From positions 18,062,527 through 18,126,526 of the forward strand of contig OX485808.1 of assembly GCA_950295325.1 (NCBI GenBank): a stretch of DNA of 64,000 nt. Direction: 5' to 3'. Both the position numbers and the translations under genes were made by a program. The DNA is from Polytrichum commune. Its lineage: Eukaryota; Streptophyta; Polytrichopsida; Polytrichales; Polytrichaceae. Numbering within the stretch: the first letter of the stretch is position 1; each line of letters begins with the position of its first letter. The notes under the pieces are model-generated. The model saw only the letters and a program-made list of their open reading frames with translations, did no database searches and had not been told where the DNA came from. Positions 23,337 through 34,689 of the stretch are shown piece by piece.

Positions 23337-23718
23337 AGTTTTTTTTACCATCCGCACTATATGGGGGAATGTTGTGATCCAACCTAATAGTGTTGAGTGC
23401 ATTTTAATTACACAATGCATAAGTGAGACTCCATATAGGTATGGTTTCAATTCATATCATTACACTATCTTATGCACCATTCCAAATTAATTCAACATTT
23501 CCACACAATGTTGAATCAATTCACTATTTGCAAACCTGGAGTTGCATTTGAATTAAGATATAAAGTATATCTAGGCATGGTTTGAATTCATCTCCTTAAT
23601 CTACCTTAGTAGCTTGCATGAATTCACCAGACTTTTTATTGGTGTTCATGCACTTGGTGAGTATTTTCCGCAATAATGTACATAAATGTAATGTAGATAC
23701 ATGTAATGTATATATATG

Positions 23719-23900
23719 TAAAGTATAGATATATGTAAGAAACATATATATATAGATATATAGATATATAGATATATAGATATATAGATATATAGGTATA
23801 TAGATATATATTCACATATATAGATATATATAGATATATATTTACATATATACAAAGATATATATATGTAAATATAAGTAAATATATACATCGATATATA
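23719..23900. repeat. TAGATA/TATATG microsatellite
   Basis: About 180 bp of imperfect TATAGA repeats that grade into TATATGTAAATA. The long Tyr/Ile-rich open frames on the minus strand here (for example ending near 23636) are artefacts of the repeat. Confidence 0.95.
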
Positions 23901-24291
23901 TATAGGAATATACATTTTATTTTTTGGTTCGGGAAACCTTGGTAACACCTAAGGTGTGGAACGGATGAACATATTATCAATGCGTGCATGCCATACATAT
24001 TCAATACAGAAAGTTATTTATGTCCCGCATGAATAGAATGGCATATTGTTAGGTTAAAGTAGGCGGCGGGAATCCGCTTTTCAAAGAGAATCCAAGGGAT
24101 TTTGAACCACGGTAGAGGAGTACTTAAAGCTCTCCCCCCCATTGCAGAGCTCTTTTTTGCGGGAGACACCAAGTGTGCGCTCCAGACACCCGACGGAGGG
24201 CGCTCGAGCCAGTTTCCTGTGCGTGAACCGTACACTCATAGGTGGCAGACAACCTTATCCCGCAAATACCGCCGCAAATACCGGGGGTTTA

Positions 24292-25134
24292 CGAACGCGC
24301 GTTCGTAAACCTGCAGTGCGCGCATGTGTTTGTGGATGAGATATATCGAGGTTGGTTGGATGTTTACGAACGTGCGTTCGTAAATACCGCCTTGGCGTAT
24401 ATTTTACATCCATAAATGTATAGACCCAGATACGATTATGCATAGGCACAGACAATATGAAAGTCATATACGAACGAGCGTTCGTAAATGTACATTTTGA
24501 GCATCCGAAGAACATTGGGAATGTGCAAGAGTTTACGAACGCGCGTTCGTAAATATTGAATGCGTGTAAACGGTGTATGGTACATACTGAAATGACATTA
24601 GAGTTTACGAACGTGCGTTCGTAAGTGACACCGCTTATTTTCAGAATCCATATACTCATGGATATAAGGGGTATGAAGATGTACATACAATACGATAGTA
24701 ATTTACAAACAGAAGGTCGAAAATATCAATGATTTCAGCAGATATACATAAGATGAGCGAGAGTTTACGAACGTGCGTTCGTGATTTCCACCTGGGAGTA
24801 TGTCGATGCATACATCACGCCTCCCTGGGCACGCACACAAATATATATGTATTTACAACAAAATATTAGACATAAATACGAACGTGCGTTCGAATTCATT
24901 CAGGGAATGTATCTGGACATTGACTGCGGGATGTGGGAAAATGCTCCATTTGCTCCACATACACATAGTATGGGCGAGGGATGTGTATTTGGGGCACATG
25001 GAATAATACATTCATATGCGTCAATGACTCTCGGAAGTTTTGTGTAGGCATATAACAGATATCCCTGCACAATTGAAACGGTCCATGTTTTAGTTGACAT
25101 ACAGAATGACGGGGAACATTCGAACGCCCGTTCG
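24292..25134. repeat. Palindromic repeat family, E2 copies upstream of the DUF7869-like gene
   Basis: Intact CGAACG-NN-CGTTCG cores start at 24292, 24367, 24471, 24536, 24608, 24768, 24879 and 25121. The centres are CG, TG, AG, CG, TG, TG, TG and CC. They fill the 1 kb before the ATG at 25303, a position that would suit binding sites for an element-encoded protein. A weak copy, GACGATCGTTC, lies near 25175. Confidence 0.95.
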
Positions 25135-25302
25135 TATATATGCCCAACTCAAACAGAAGCGTGTCTGCATGCAGACGATCGTTCTGTTATTCCCACTGTG
25201 ACTTGTGCTCTATTGTGACTTAGGTTTACTAAAATCTTGTCGTATTTGTGATTGACTTATATATGTTGTGATTCCATGTTCGCGTCATTAGGTGGGTTTG
25301 CG

Positions 25303-28300
25303 ATGGATATGGGAGATAGTGCATTTGAGTTGTCGACGAATGCATCGTTGTCGGATACGGAATGTCGCCTCTCTTCGCCTTCGGAGGATTATATTTGAGG
25401 GGCTAACATCCTGGGTGTGTCTGGGGATACATCCTCCCATGAATCTTTGGAAGGGCAGGAACATTCCCAACATTATGGGGATGATAACGACCACATTCCA
25501 TTGTGTGCCGGTTTCGGGAGGGAGCAGTGGGTGGGCCTTGATGTTGTTCTTCTGAACGAGCATGGTGTCCCTATGGCAAATGGCATTTGTAGAAACTCCG
25601 ATCCCCTTGAATGTATTGATGCCAACCCCCTTGGATTGGATGATGTTGGCGTTTGCATCTTGAATTCTTTACTTCCGTTGGAAGTCCCGTTGACTTGGAG
25701 ATTTTCCTTGCGGCGATGGCCCCTGCGTCGAGTTCTCCATGAAGAAGTAAGCTTGTGGGATCATGGGCGACGGCACAAGCAAACGCAGTCAGCTTTGTTG
25801 GCCGCAAGACGTCCTCGCAAAGGTCTGCGCAAATATGATTCTAGTCGCGTGTCTGGCATACAAAAAGAACGTAGACGGGATTCCATACTTGGAGAGGACT
25901 CTATCCGTCAAGTATCCACAAAGGACTGTTGTGCAAAGAAATGTTGTCAATTCTTTCCGCGTGAAAAAATTAGGTCCCTTCGGCAAAAGATGTGGCTTGC
26001 GGATTTTCGTATGAGGTCGGCAAAAAAACTCGAGGTCCACAGAAATTTGCACGTTGACAGCCATGGCAATAAGGTGGTTACCCTTGAGAAAGTGGAAGTG
26101 TGTTGCACAGCATGGTATTCCATCCATGCAGTCTCCAAGGCTAATTTTTATAGGTTTAGGAAGTATTCTTTGTTGGGACGCCGTTCTCGATTTCATGGCA
26201 ACTCGGGCACCAAGAAACCTAGAGAGGCTACACTCCAAGCCTCCGCGACACTCTCCACCATCATAGTCCCGTTGGCCGATGCAATGCCCCACAAGACGAG
26301 GACATTGTCCTCCGGGGAGAAAGTTGTCCAAATGGTGTTGCCCACGGGCACAAAATGGAAGAACATCTTAACGGACATAAACGAAGTGGGTCGCAAAGCT
26401 GGGTGTGGGCCCATTTCTTTGTCCAAGTTGAGTGTAATTAAAAACCAACAGTTTGCGGAGTACATTTTGAAGAGACCCGGGGACAAGTTTGCCAGGTGTA
26501 CGACGTGTGAAAAGTACAAAGGTCTTCGAGACGCCCATCCTATAGGCACCGAGTCCCATACAAGACACCAAAGAAAATGCATTGAGCATGTCAACAACCA
26601 GGAGGCACACCGTCAAGATTACTACAAGAATCGTGCACTATCCATAATGAGGCCTGCGGAGGTCCTAACTGTCATCCATGATAAAATGGACCATGCCAAA
26701 ACCGCATGCCCTTGTTATGCACGCAAAATTAAAGCCACGGATGGTCTCTTCAAGTTGCCCGTAGCTGTCACAGGTTCGTATGGAATCACAAATGTGTTTG
26801 AAAGGATTTCCAATGTTTTTGGGTTTGTTTGCCATATGTCAAACTTTATCCGTCTGTTTAGTGGTTATACCATATTTTTGTTGTTCATCCATCGTTTTTT
26901 TTTCTCAGGTATGATCGCCCACGGCCATGGGGACGTTAAATATGCCCATTATGGTTTGGATTTTTACCCTGGTGATGCCAACCACACGGTTGGTTCATTT
27001 GCAAAATTCTTGCGCGATCTTGAGAAGCCGCCGATTCACTCTTCCCGTGCGCTTTTTGAAGGTTGTGGAACGACACCCCTTTACGAGGCAGTGCTTCAGG
27101 GGAAGGAGGTTTGTATGTCGGCATTGCCGGAACCACGTGGAGAACCCATTTGTGCAAAACCATTGCCTCCAACTCTCCATGTTCAACTTGATAATTGTGC
27201 TAAAGACAACAAATGTCGATATGTGTTTTGTTTTTGGTCATTGCTTGTGGCAAAAGGCATATTCAAAGAGGTGTTTGTGTCTTTCTTGATGGTGGGGCAC
27301 ACACACGATGACATTGATGCGTCATTTGGACGTTGGAGCATGAAGTTGCATGAAGAGGATTTTCCCACCATACCGCTTCTTATGAAATCATACATGGATT
27401 TGGACAATGTGCCCGTAATCCCGCACATGATTGAGGAAGTACCAAATTTCAAGGCCTTCATCAAGCCATACATGCTGAAGGGAGATGACCGTTTGGTGGG
27501 ACACACGAAAGCACAACAATTCCGCTTCTATATGAGGGATGATGGTGTCCCTGCTATGCAGTTTAAGCTTTTGTGCACATCTCCTAATTGGTGTCCGGAG
27601 GATGGGATACTCGTGTGGCGTCAGAACAAGGATGGAAAATGTTTGCTCCCGGATGGGGATCCAAAGCCTTGTAAACCCGATCCCATGAAGAATGGGCCGG
27701 AAATCATCAAAGGCATATCCGGATTCATTGAATATTGGAAAGAGTTGTGTGAGGAAGACATCACCAAACGTGTTAAGAATACTTATGAACCGTTGATCGC
27801 GTATTGGGATCGCATTCGCTCGGCCTTGATGACACTTGGTGGCGACACACGTATAACTTTGACACAAGGATTTTGGCCACAAAGTCGTTTGACGGTTGTG
27901 GAGTCCGACACCATGTTCTTTGACAATGGAGAGGTCCGTGAAGAGTTCGAAATGGACGAGCATTACGTTGGTCCTGCGCGCAATCGGCCAGCACCGTCGT
28001 TTCGTGTGGGTGTTGATTGCCATGAAGGGTATATGGTCCTCGTACGAGCAGGAGATGAGGAGCATCCCAAGCCAATTTGGTTGGTGAAAGCATTGTCTTC
28101 ACCCAATTTTATCCGAACTAGCCCCAACTTTCATCAAATTGAAGTGGAATATTGCCGTCCTAGCACCAAAGACCAGAACGTTCTCCGGACCTATTTAGGT
28201 TGGGACACCAAAAAGAATTTCAAGTGGACAGTGGATTCAGCATATGGACCGGTTTGGATAAACACGGATACCATACTTTGTGCTTGGAAACCGCGTAAGG

Positions 28301-28434
28301 GCTCTAAATCGGAAACAATGACCATCCCCCAAAAACATATAGATTTTGCCAAAGACAACCTGGCACGTATTGCAGCTGTGGAAAATGAAGCCGAGAATGG
28401 ATATGAAGCGGAATATGGAGACGGGGAAACATAA
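25303..28434 (+). pseudogene. DUF7869-like putative transposase, one in-frame stop and one intron
   Basis: The ATG at 25303 opens MDMGDSAFELSTNASLSD. TGA at 25396-25398 is in the same frame, after which the frame is open to TAA at 28432-28434. A 135-bp intron (26774-26908, ACAG-GTTCGT...TTTCTCAG) removes a hydrophobic read-through and joins LPVAVTG to MIAHGHGD. Visible motifs are a Cys cluster (CCAKKCCQFFP), RCTTCEKYK, DKMDHAKTACPCY, QLDNCAKDNK and VGHTHDDIDASFGRW. The last two are the hallmark of DUF7869 proteins, which look like RNase H-fold transposases with acidic catalytic residues. The length, about 1,000 residues, suits the family. The early stop (CGA or TGG to TGA) means this copy is inactive unless translation starts downstream. 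A transposase role is inferred from the family and context. Confidence 0.75.
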
Positions 28435-28823
28435 CATAAGTTGGATTTAATGGCTCAACGTAGGGGGACTTTATAGACTTGGTATTATTGCAATTATTAT
28501 ATAATAAATTTATAATATTCAAATTTATAAATACGTTTGGGATGTGTCATACAATCCCATAAGACCCTTATATATGGGATGCACACCTTAAACTTTATAA
28601 TGACATAATACTATTTGATTTTGGGATTGGATTGTTTTTTCCACGTGTAGTTCATGTTTATGTTATGATATGAAGACTTACTATTTTTAGTAATGTGAAT
28701 ATTCTTCGCGGGCGAATTTGTAAACCGTCATGTTCCCAAAGTTCCATATGTTCACAATATTGGCATCCCAAACTATGGGCGTATTTTATTTTGAGACTTT
28801 CCAAAGTCTCCGATTAACGAATA

Positions 28824-28961
28824 TAGTGTTATTATTCAGATCCATAACAATGTATCTGTGGGACTGACCATATTCCACAAAATATTTCCCACATTCAGAC
28901 ATAATGTGGGAATATCCAAGAATATTCCATGGACACTATTATGGATCTAAATAATGTTATG
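28824..28961. mobile_element. Foldback MITE, family A copy 2 (about 138 bp)
   Basis: The ends carry TTATTATTCAGATCCATAA and, in reverse complement, CATAACATTATTTAGATCC. The centre CCCACATTCAGACATAATGTGGG matches copy 1 at 11710-11878. It sits exactly at the right edge of E2. Confidence 0.75.
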
Positions 28962-29798
28962 TCGATACTTTGAGACACACTAACCTTAACTTTTGACATC
29001 ATTCAAATAAAATATTTTTTCTTAACAAAATCCAATGATTGTACTCCTAAAAGATGCCAATGCAATTCCATGTTACTTAAGTTAGGGCGGGGTTACACTA
29101 GGGCTCAAGACCAAAGAAATTCTAAAATGAACTGATCTTATTGTTCAATATCAAATTTTTTGTCCCTAAGGTAAGAATCTACACTAAGGTTTGGTTTCAA
29201 GGTATGAAAAAAAAATGAAGTGGCACTAGTATGGCATCAGTTTCTCTCCAAATCTTATCGGTCCCAAACTACAACTCAAGACAATACTCCTCCTTGTTGA
29301 GAAATACATGTCCAAACTTGGATTAAATCTTGTCGGTCCCAAACTTGGAAATTTGTCATACAATTCATCAAAGATAATGTTTTGGTCTGATCTTTTTATC
29401 CAACATACATAATTGTTTTGGTGATACACATACCAATTTGAAACATAATTGATAAAAAATTTCATCCTTTATAAATTATTTCAATTTAGTGCTTGAAAAT
29501 GATATTTAGATCATTTTCAATATTGACAATAGTTCAAGTTTTTGCATGCATAGAAAAAAATATTCCCAAGAGCTCTTCTTTGGAGTTTGAAAACATTCAT
29601 GTTATTGAAAGTTAATAGTTTTCATATATATATCGATTCCATTGGGAAAATTGTTCAACTGCTAAGAGGTTGGCTATTAACTCAATGAAGAATCATAACA
29701 ATATGGCAACCCAAATCCACTTTTGAAAGCATCATCATAAAATATATCTTGCACACTCACCCCAAAAAATATTCTCTTCTCAAGAAGGACCTCCAACC
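28962..29798. other. AT-rich intergenic, nothing recognised
   Basis: Short open frames only, and no repeats or domains that I could recognise. Confidence 0.5.
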
Positions 29799-30315
29799 AT
29801 GCACTTAGAGGGTAGTATCCTCAAGCTCGAGACCAAAATGTGGCCTTGAATAATACTAGGGTTTAAGGGTTAAGGGGCAGTTTTGACCCAAAGTTTACTA
29901 AACCTGGACCTTGATGCAAACCCGCTTGCAACCTGACTCTCCATAATGAGCCAACTTTGGGTCTATGTCATAGGAGTGGATAAATGATATGCACCCAAAA
30001 TGCACTTAGTGGGTAGTACCCCCAAGCTTAAGACCAAAATGTGGTCTTGGATAACATCAAGGCTTAAGGATTAAAGGATATTTTGGACCTCAAGTTTGTT
30101 AGACCCAGACCCTAATTTAAACCTGCCCATGACCCGACTCTCCCCTCAAAACACCAACATTTGTTCCATGTCACATGAGTGGATAAATGAATTGTACCCA
30201 ACTTGTACTTAGAGGGCAGTTCCCTCGAACCCGAGACCTGAATGTGGTCCTAGATAATATGGAGACTTAAGGGTTAAGGGGTATTTTGAATCCCAAGTTT
30301 CTTGGACCTGGACCC
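29799..30315 (+). repeat. Tandem repeat, about 201-203-bp unit, 2.5 copies
   Basis: Units start at 29799 (ATGCACTTAGAGGGTAGT), 30000 (ATGCACTTAGTGGGTAGT) and 30203 (TTGTACTTAGAGGGCAGT). Each continues with GAGACC(A/T)GAATGTGG-like and GGATAAATGA-like words. A diverged fragment (GACCCATGTCACAGGCATGGATAATG) sits near 30770. Confidence 0.8.
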
Positions 30316-31059
30316 AATGTTCAAGACTGAAGTCTTCGATGCCCTTCAAACGCGATTTGCCTCTTCAAAATATACCTCTCTCAAAACAACCCTTCCAAAC
30401 GCAACCCCACATTGAAAACGAAGACGTCACTTGAAGTCCTCAATATAATCCGCCCACCACAAGAACCAACAAGCAGAGGGCACTGTCACTACAAGAAGTG
30501 GAGTCAGATGGTTGATTCCGAATTCTCTTCACATTGTACTCGAAACATGCACCATATAATTCATGCACAAGTTCAATATGAACTTTATATTTCATTTCTA
30601 TATTCTCAGATTCACGTCTTGGAATTTGAACCAACCCTTCAACTGAAGGGCTGATATTTGAGAGCCCTTCAAAATGAAACTCATATGAGGGCTTCAATCT
30701 TGAACACTGCCCGGACCCTAATGTGAAGCCGCCCACGGCAGGAGCCTCCGAAACAAAGGCCTCTTTGGACCCATGTCACAGGCATGGATAATGGAGATGT
30801 GCCCAAAATTCACAAGCCGTGTCAGCCCGGGGGCAGGGGGGGTGGCTATATATTGGAAGTGCAGGGGCACCCATGTAATCAAGCTGCATGTTATACAAAG
30901 AGCCACCACAACTGTGTGCTTGTGACCATGTGCGGATTTGTCTTATTCGAGTGCCCAATTAAGTTGGGTGACAAAGTGGCTCGATCGCATTATTGAGGGG
31001 TGGGTTAAAACGGTCCCGAGAATCTTGGGCAATTGCACCGCTCCTTCCCATGAATGTCA
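30316..31059. other. Intergenic, nothing recognised
   Basis: Contains one CACTACAAGAAGTGG at 30487, resembling a CACTA transposon end. No partner end was found in this window. Confidence 0.4.
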
Positions 31060-31508
31060 AGTGTCTAGAGTAGAGGCACCCATAACCGATCACTTAAGAG
31101 ATTCTGCACCCAATATGGAGAAGTATGAGGTGGTGCAAATTTTCTCCGTGTAGGAAGTTGGAAATCAAGAGGACTGCACTTTTTGGGGTAATTTTATTCC
31201 TTAAAATGAAATCACTGTGAATTTTTTAAAAGCCAGAAGTTGGTCCGGACACATTACTAACGTCTAGAGTCTGCCATGACCGCTCATTTTGAGACGACTT
31301 CCTCCTCACTTTTAGCACTCAAAACTGGGGTCATGTGTCGTGGCACTATTGATTTCCTAGTGATACCATAATCGAAGTTGGAGACTTAGGATTAGTTTCC
31401 ATGTAGGTTGCTCCGCCCACCAGATTCTAGTGGAAATGTAGATTCCACTAGTGGCATCTACATTTCCATTATTATCTGATGGGCGAGCGGCCTACATGGA
31501 AACTAACC
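31060..31508 (+). repeat. Dispersed element, copy 1, containing a 118-bp foldback
   Basis: Bases 31060-31455 match 53573-53965 in inverted orientation. Shared words include ACCGATCACTTAAGAGATTCTG, TTTTAGCACTCAAAAC and GAAGTTGGAGACTTAGG. Within it, 31391-31508 folds back: GGATTAGTTTCCATGTAGG on the left and GGTTAGTTTCCATGTAGG in reverse complement on the right, around TCCACTAGTGG. Confidence 0.75.
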
Positions 31509-31848
31509 ATGAAACATGGAACCTTATTTTTGACCATTCACGAAAATAAATTACCAAAATCAATCCCAACCTTATCAACATTATGACACCCTATAGATTG
31601 CCGATGGTGTCATGATCAAGAATGGGCGCCTATACTCTAGTATCTACAATCACATGAGCAATGGTTTCGGGGTCATTGGTGACCACAATTTTTGAGTTAA
31701 AAGGGCATCTCCACCACCGCCACCATAGCTTCCTCCAACTCCACTTTAGAGGGAGAGGAGTCGTAATGCTCATCACTGCATTCCACCATGTTCTCATGTA
31801 CGCATGTCAAGTTAAAATTAGAGGGATCAAAATGAAGAGGGGGCTCTC

Positions 31849-32138
31849 TGGGGCTCCCTAAATACTCCCGACGAGCGTTGCAGGTGTTAGGTTCGGAGGC
31901 TAGGTTCGGTGGGGTTTATTTTTCCGGCCCTCCCCGTTTTAGCCACTTGGTGACTTTTTTTGGGTTTTTTTGCTAAATTTGGGTCCTGCGGCCCCAAATT
32001 ACCCTAGGAAGCCCCTTATGAGATCAAATAAGGCCCCACCCAATTAAAAAAATAGGGGGCATGTTTTATGCCAACCCAACCACCCCCTCCCGAACCTAGC
32101 CTCCGAGCCACGCTCGTCGGGGGTATTTAGGCAAATCC
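31849..32138. mobile_element. Mutator-like MITE (290 bp) with 9-bp target-site duplication
   Basis: GGGGCTCTC occurs immediately outside both ends (31840-31848 and 32139-32147). The arms share CTAAATACYCCCGACGAGCG and CGGAGGCTAGGTTCGG in inverted orientation over about 55 bp. A 9-bp duplication with long inverted arms is typical of MULE-derived MITEs. No coding capacity. Confidence 0.85.
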
Positions 32139-32149
32139 GGGGCTCTCTT

Positions 32150-33728
32150 TTGATGTAACAATATAAAAGGGTTCTCTATTTTGGTCCTATCTTAGTCAAA
32201 CTTCTTTCACTGCTAGAAAATGCTCTCTTTATAACAATTCATACTTTCTAGTAGTTACTTTCACATAGTTACTTCATTAAATAAACACACACACATTGTG
32301 TCTTACATAGCTTCGCATTATACTATTACGTATATATTATAGGGTAGAATTTGGTATTGTATTTGTGATGCCTCATCACAATAGTTTTCAAGCCCCTCCA
32401 CCTAGTATTGCACATTCTCCTTCGCCATCGTTTGGGAGTAGGAATTGAAGGGAGATATGGGTGGCAATGATGGAGACACCCTAAGGGCATGATAACAAGT
32501 TGTAAACCCGACACTAAGAGCACCTCCATTGCTCCCCTAGTCCAATATAGCTAGCAACACTTGTTCAATGTATGATTAACTTGGGATTATAATTGAATAA
32601 CAGTAGTTGAACATCTGCCCAATGTATTTGTGGGGAGCGGCGGAGGATATCCGAGGACGTTAAACTCCCCGGGCCCACAAACTTTTCCAGTGAGGTAGAT
32701 TCGGGCAGGGGCAGCCGCCCGTCCATAAAATCCATATTTTCTGGACCCAACCGAAAATTGTTGCCCACCCACCCGCCCGACTTCAAAAAAACCATTGCCC
32801 TTGCATTCTTGAAGGTTGCTTATCCACACATCCCATATTAAGTGCACTTCACCTTCAAGGTCCAAAATCCAATATATATGTTCACTTTCATTGAGTAAAT
32901 AAGAAATTAATTGGGATTTCATTTTCAAAGTAAAACTGCTAATAAAACATGTAATTAACTTGGAAACCAAAAATATTACAAAACCCTCATTAGCATTGAG
33001 GTTGTAATTTTTGTGACTTACCATTGAAAGGGTCTTTGTCATTCTAAAATGGAAGTAAAATTAGTGATTTAATTTGAATATGTGAAATATAATATTTTAG
33101 TTAATACCTTCTACTTTCACAAAGTTTTTCATACGCATTTAAACTAATTAAGTGCGATTGAATGTAATTAAGTGTATTTAATCTTGATTAATTCTAGTAA
33201 GTCATTAATTAATCAAGATTAAATAGAATTATTACAAGACTATTATAGGGAAAGGTTGATCCTTTATATTAAAGTAATATGCTAATTCAATGAAAATTTT
33301 GGTGGGGAGCTTGTTGTTTTGCATACAACACTTTCTATGTTTGGTAAGTGTTTGGTGCATGGTTTGAATCAAAATGGAGGTTTGAACAAAGAAACATTCT
33401 ATATCAGTTCATTAAGGGCCAAACTCCTTTTTGACTTATCAAAAAAGTGTTAAAAGTGAGCTTGACAATCATTGAACCGATATAGATTGCACCAGTGTCC
33501 GAAAAGTTTTTGAAGTTATTGAGGTTAATTGCCTACCTCTTTAAAAGGGCATAGGCTATTTCCCTCATGGCATAGGTTGCATCCTACAATATCAAATTTT
33601 TGTAAGTTGAAAACCTTTTGAGTTTTTAAGTTACCCACCAATTGCCTTCAAAACTAATTTTTAGTAGGTTAAAATCCTTCATATCTTTTAATGTTGTAGG
33701 CTTTAAATTCAAAATTTGAGTACTAAGT
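32150..33728. other. AT-rich intergenic, nothing recognised
   Basis: Short open frames lack domains. A small inverted pair (TTAATCTTGATTAATTC with GTCATTAATTAATCAAGATTAA) lies near 33178-33222. Confidence 0.5.
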
Positions 33729-33801
33729 GGTATCCTTGGCAGGAATTGAACCTGGCTAAGCCCTTCACCACGTTTGAAGGCCAAGGATTAACCAACTCTT
33801 T
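33729..33801 (-). repeat. tRNA-like sequence, possible SINE head
   Basis: On the minus strand, a TTGGTTAATCCTTGG segment (A-box-like) is followed 33 bases later by GGTTCAATTCC (a B-box, the tRNA T-arm consensus), ending CCAAGGATACC. The acceptor stem pairs poorly, so a working tRNA is unlikely. A SINE head or tRNA relic is more plausible. Confidence 0.4.
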
Positions 33802-33847
33802 TTTACAGAGTTGATTATAAAGAAAGGTTGCTAAAATTCAAATGAGT

Positions 33848-34201
33848 TTAAGGGTGAAAGTCCTCACCATCTTCTGATTCAACCTCTACTCTTCCTGCAA
33901 GATATTTCTCAGGATTAGTAAACAAGAATCGAAACTTTCTTGAATCCTTCCACAAAGATATAGCTTCCTCCAAAATAAACTCAAAATTTTTGGTTGGTCC
34001 TTCAATCGCCACCCGGATCACACTATCCAAGTGTGTTGTTGTCATTCGATTCATTTTCTTCTGCTTGATGTTATTATGCACAAAGAAAGCTCTCTCACAA
34101 GTAGCGATACTAACACATTGGCATCTTGCAATGTCGGCAAGCGTTAGTAGGTTAGGAAATTTCAGTTTCAAAGAAGGACTCCAACTTATAGATGTCCACA
34201 A
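33848..34201 (-). pseudogene. hAT-family transposase, C-terminal dimerisation fragment
   Basis: The 117-residue open frame includes FPNLLTLADIARCQCVS, ATCERAFFVHNNIKQKKMNR, THLDSVIRVAIEGP and ISLWKDSRKFRFLF. This is the C-terminal dimerisation region of hAT transposases of the ZNF862/DUF4371 group (canonical '...ECERAFS..N.IK...RN.L...hL...mri...GP'). No upstream transposase parts or terminal repeats are visible, so it is a relic. Confidence 0.75.
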
Positions 34202-34689
34202 ATCCTCGATATCCGTCTATGTGCCACCCAAGAGCCCCGAGTATTAGCCTAAAGATATGTACTTAGGTCAACTAATTTCCCAATTTGAAGAAGGATGAAT
34301 GGCTAAAATCCTCTCTTTTAAAAAATTTGTAGGCAAAATTTCCTACATGTTTTTTATCACATAGGTTGATATCCTATGTTTTTAAATTGTCCATAGGCTC
34401 TTTGTCCTACACTTTCAAAATTTTATAGGCTAAGTCACAAATTTTGTAGGCTGCATTTACACTAGCCTTAGGCTCTTGGCGGACATTGCTCCTGACAAGA
34501 GATCTGATTTATTTTTTTTAAATCATAAATGTACGATTGTTTTGGGTTGGTTTTTCTAGAGTAATCTGTCTTGCTTTTCTTTGAAAACCCTAAACTTGCA
34601 CAACTTTAGTGGCATGGAACCTCAAGGTCATTTGACCACCAATGCCCAATGTCATTTGGTTTTATGGTTTCAAACTTTGTACAACCGCT

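Larger units (their letters stand above)
22942..28830 (+). mobile_element. Element E2: putative DNA transposon carrying the DUF7869-like gene
   Basis: The left end (22942-22981) reads TTGTTAATCCGAGACTTTGG and then AAAGTCTCAAAATAAA. The right end (28784-28830) in reverse complement reads TTCGTTAATCGGAGACTTTG and then GAAAGTCTCAAAATAAA. That is about 36 bp of inverted terminal similarity around an internal palindrome, GAGACTTTSSAAAGTCTC. Inside are the plus-strand DUF7869-like gene and eight copies of the 14-bp palindrome core. A foldback MITE abuts or overlaps the right edge, which hides any target-site duplication. Confidence 0.6.

Noticed and set aside
23636-24004. Tyr/Ile-rich open frames on the minus strand
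   Set aside because: They are translations of a TATAGA microsatellite.
15907-25134. CRISPR-like array
   Set aside because: The repeats are short palindromes with irregular spacing (47 bp to 3 kb), lie in introns and exons of a eukaryotic gene, and have no uniform spacers or cas genes.
33729-33801. Functional tRNA gene
   Set aside because: The B-box is good, but the acceptor and D-arm pairing is poor, so it is kept only as a tRNA-like repeat.
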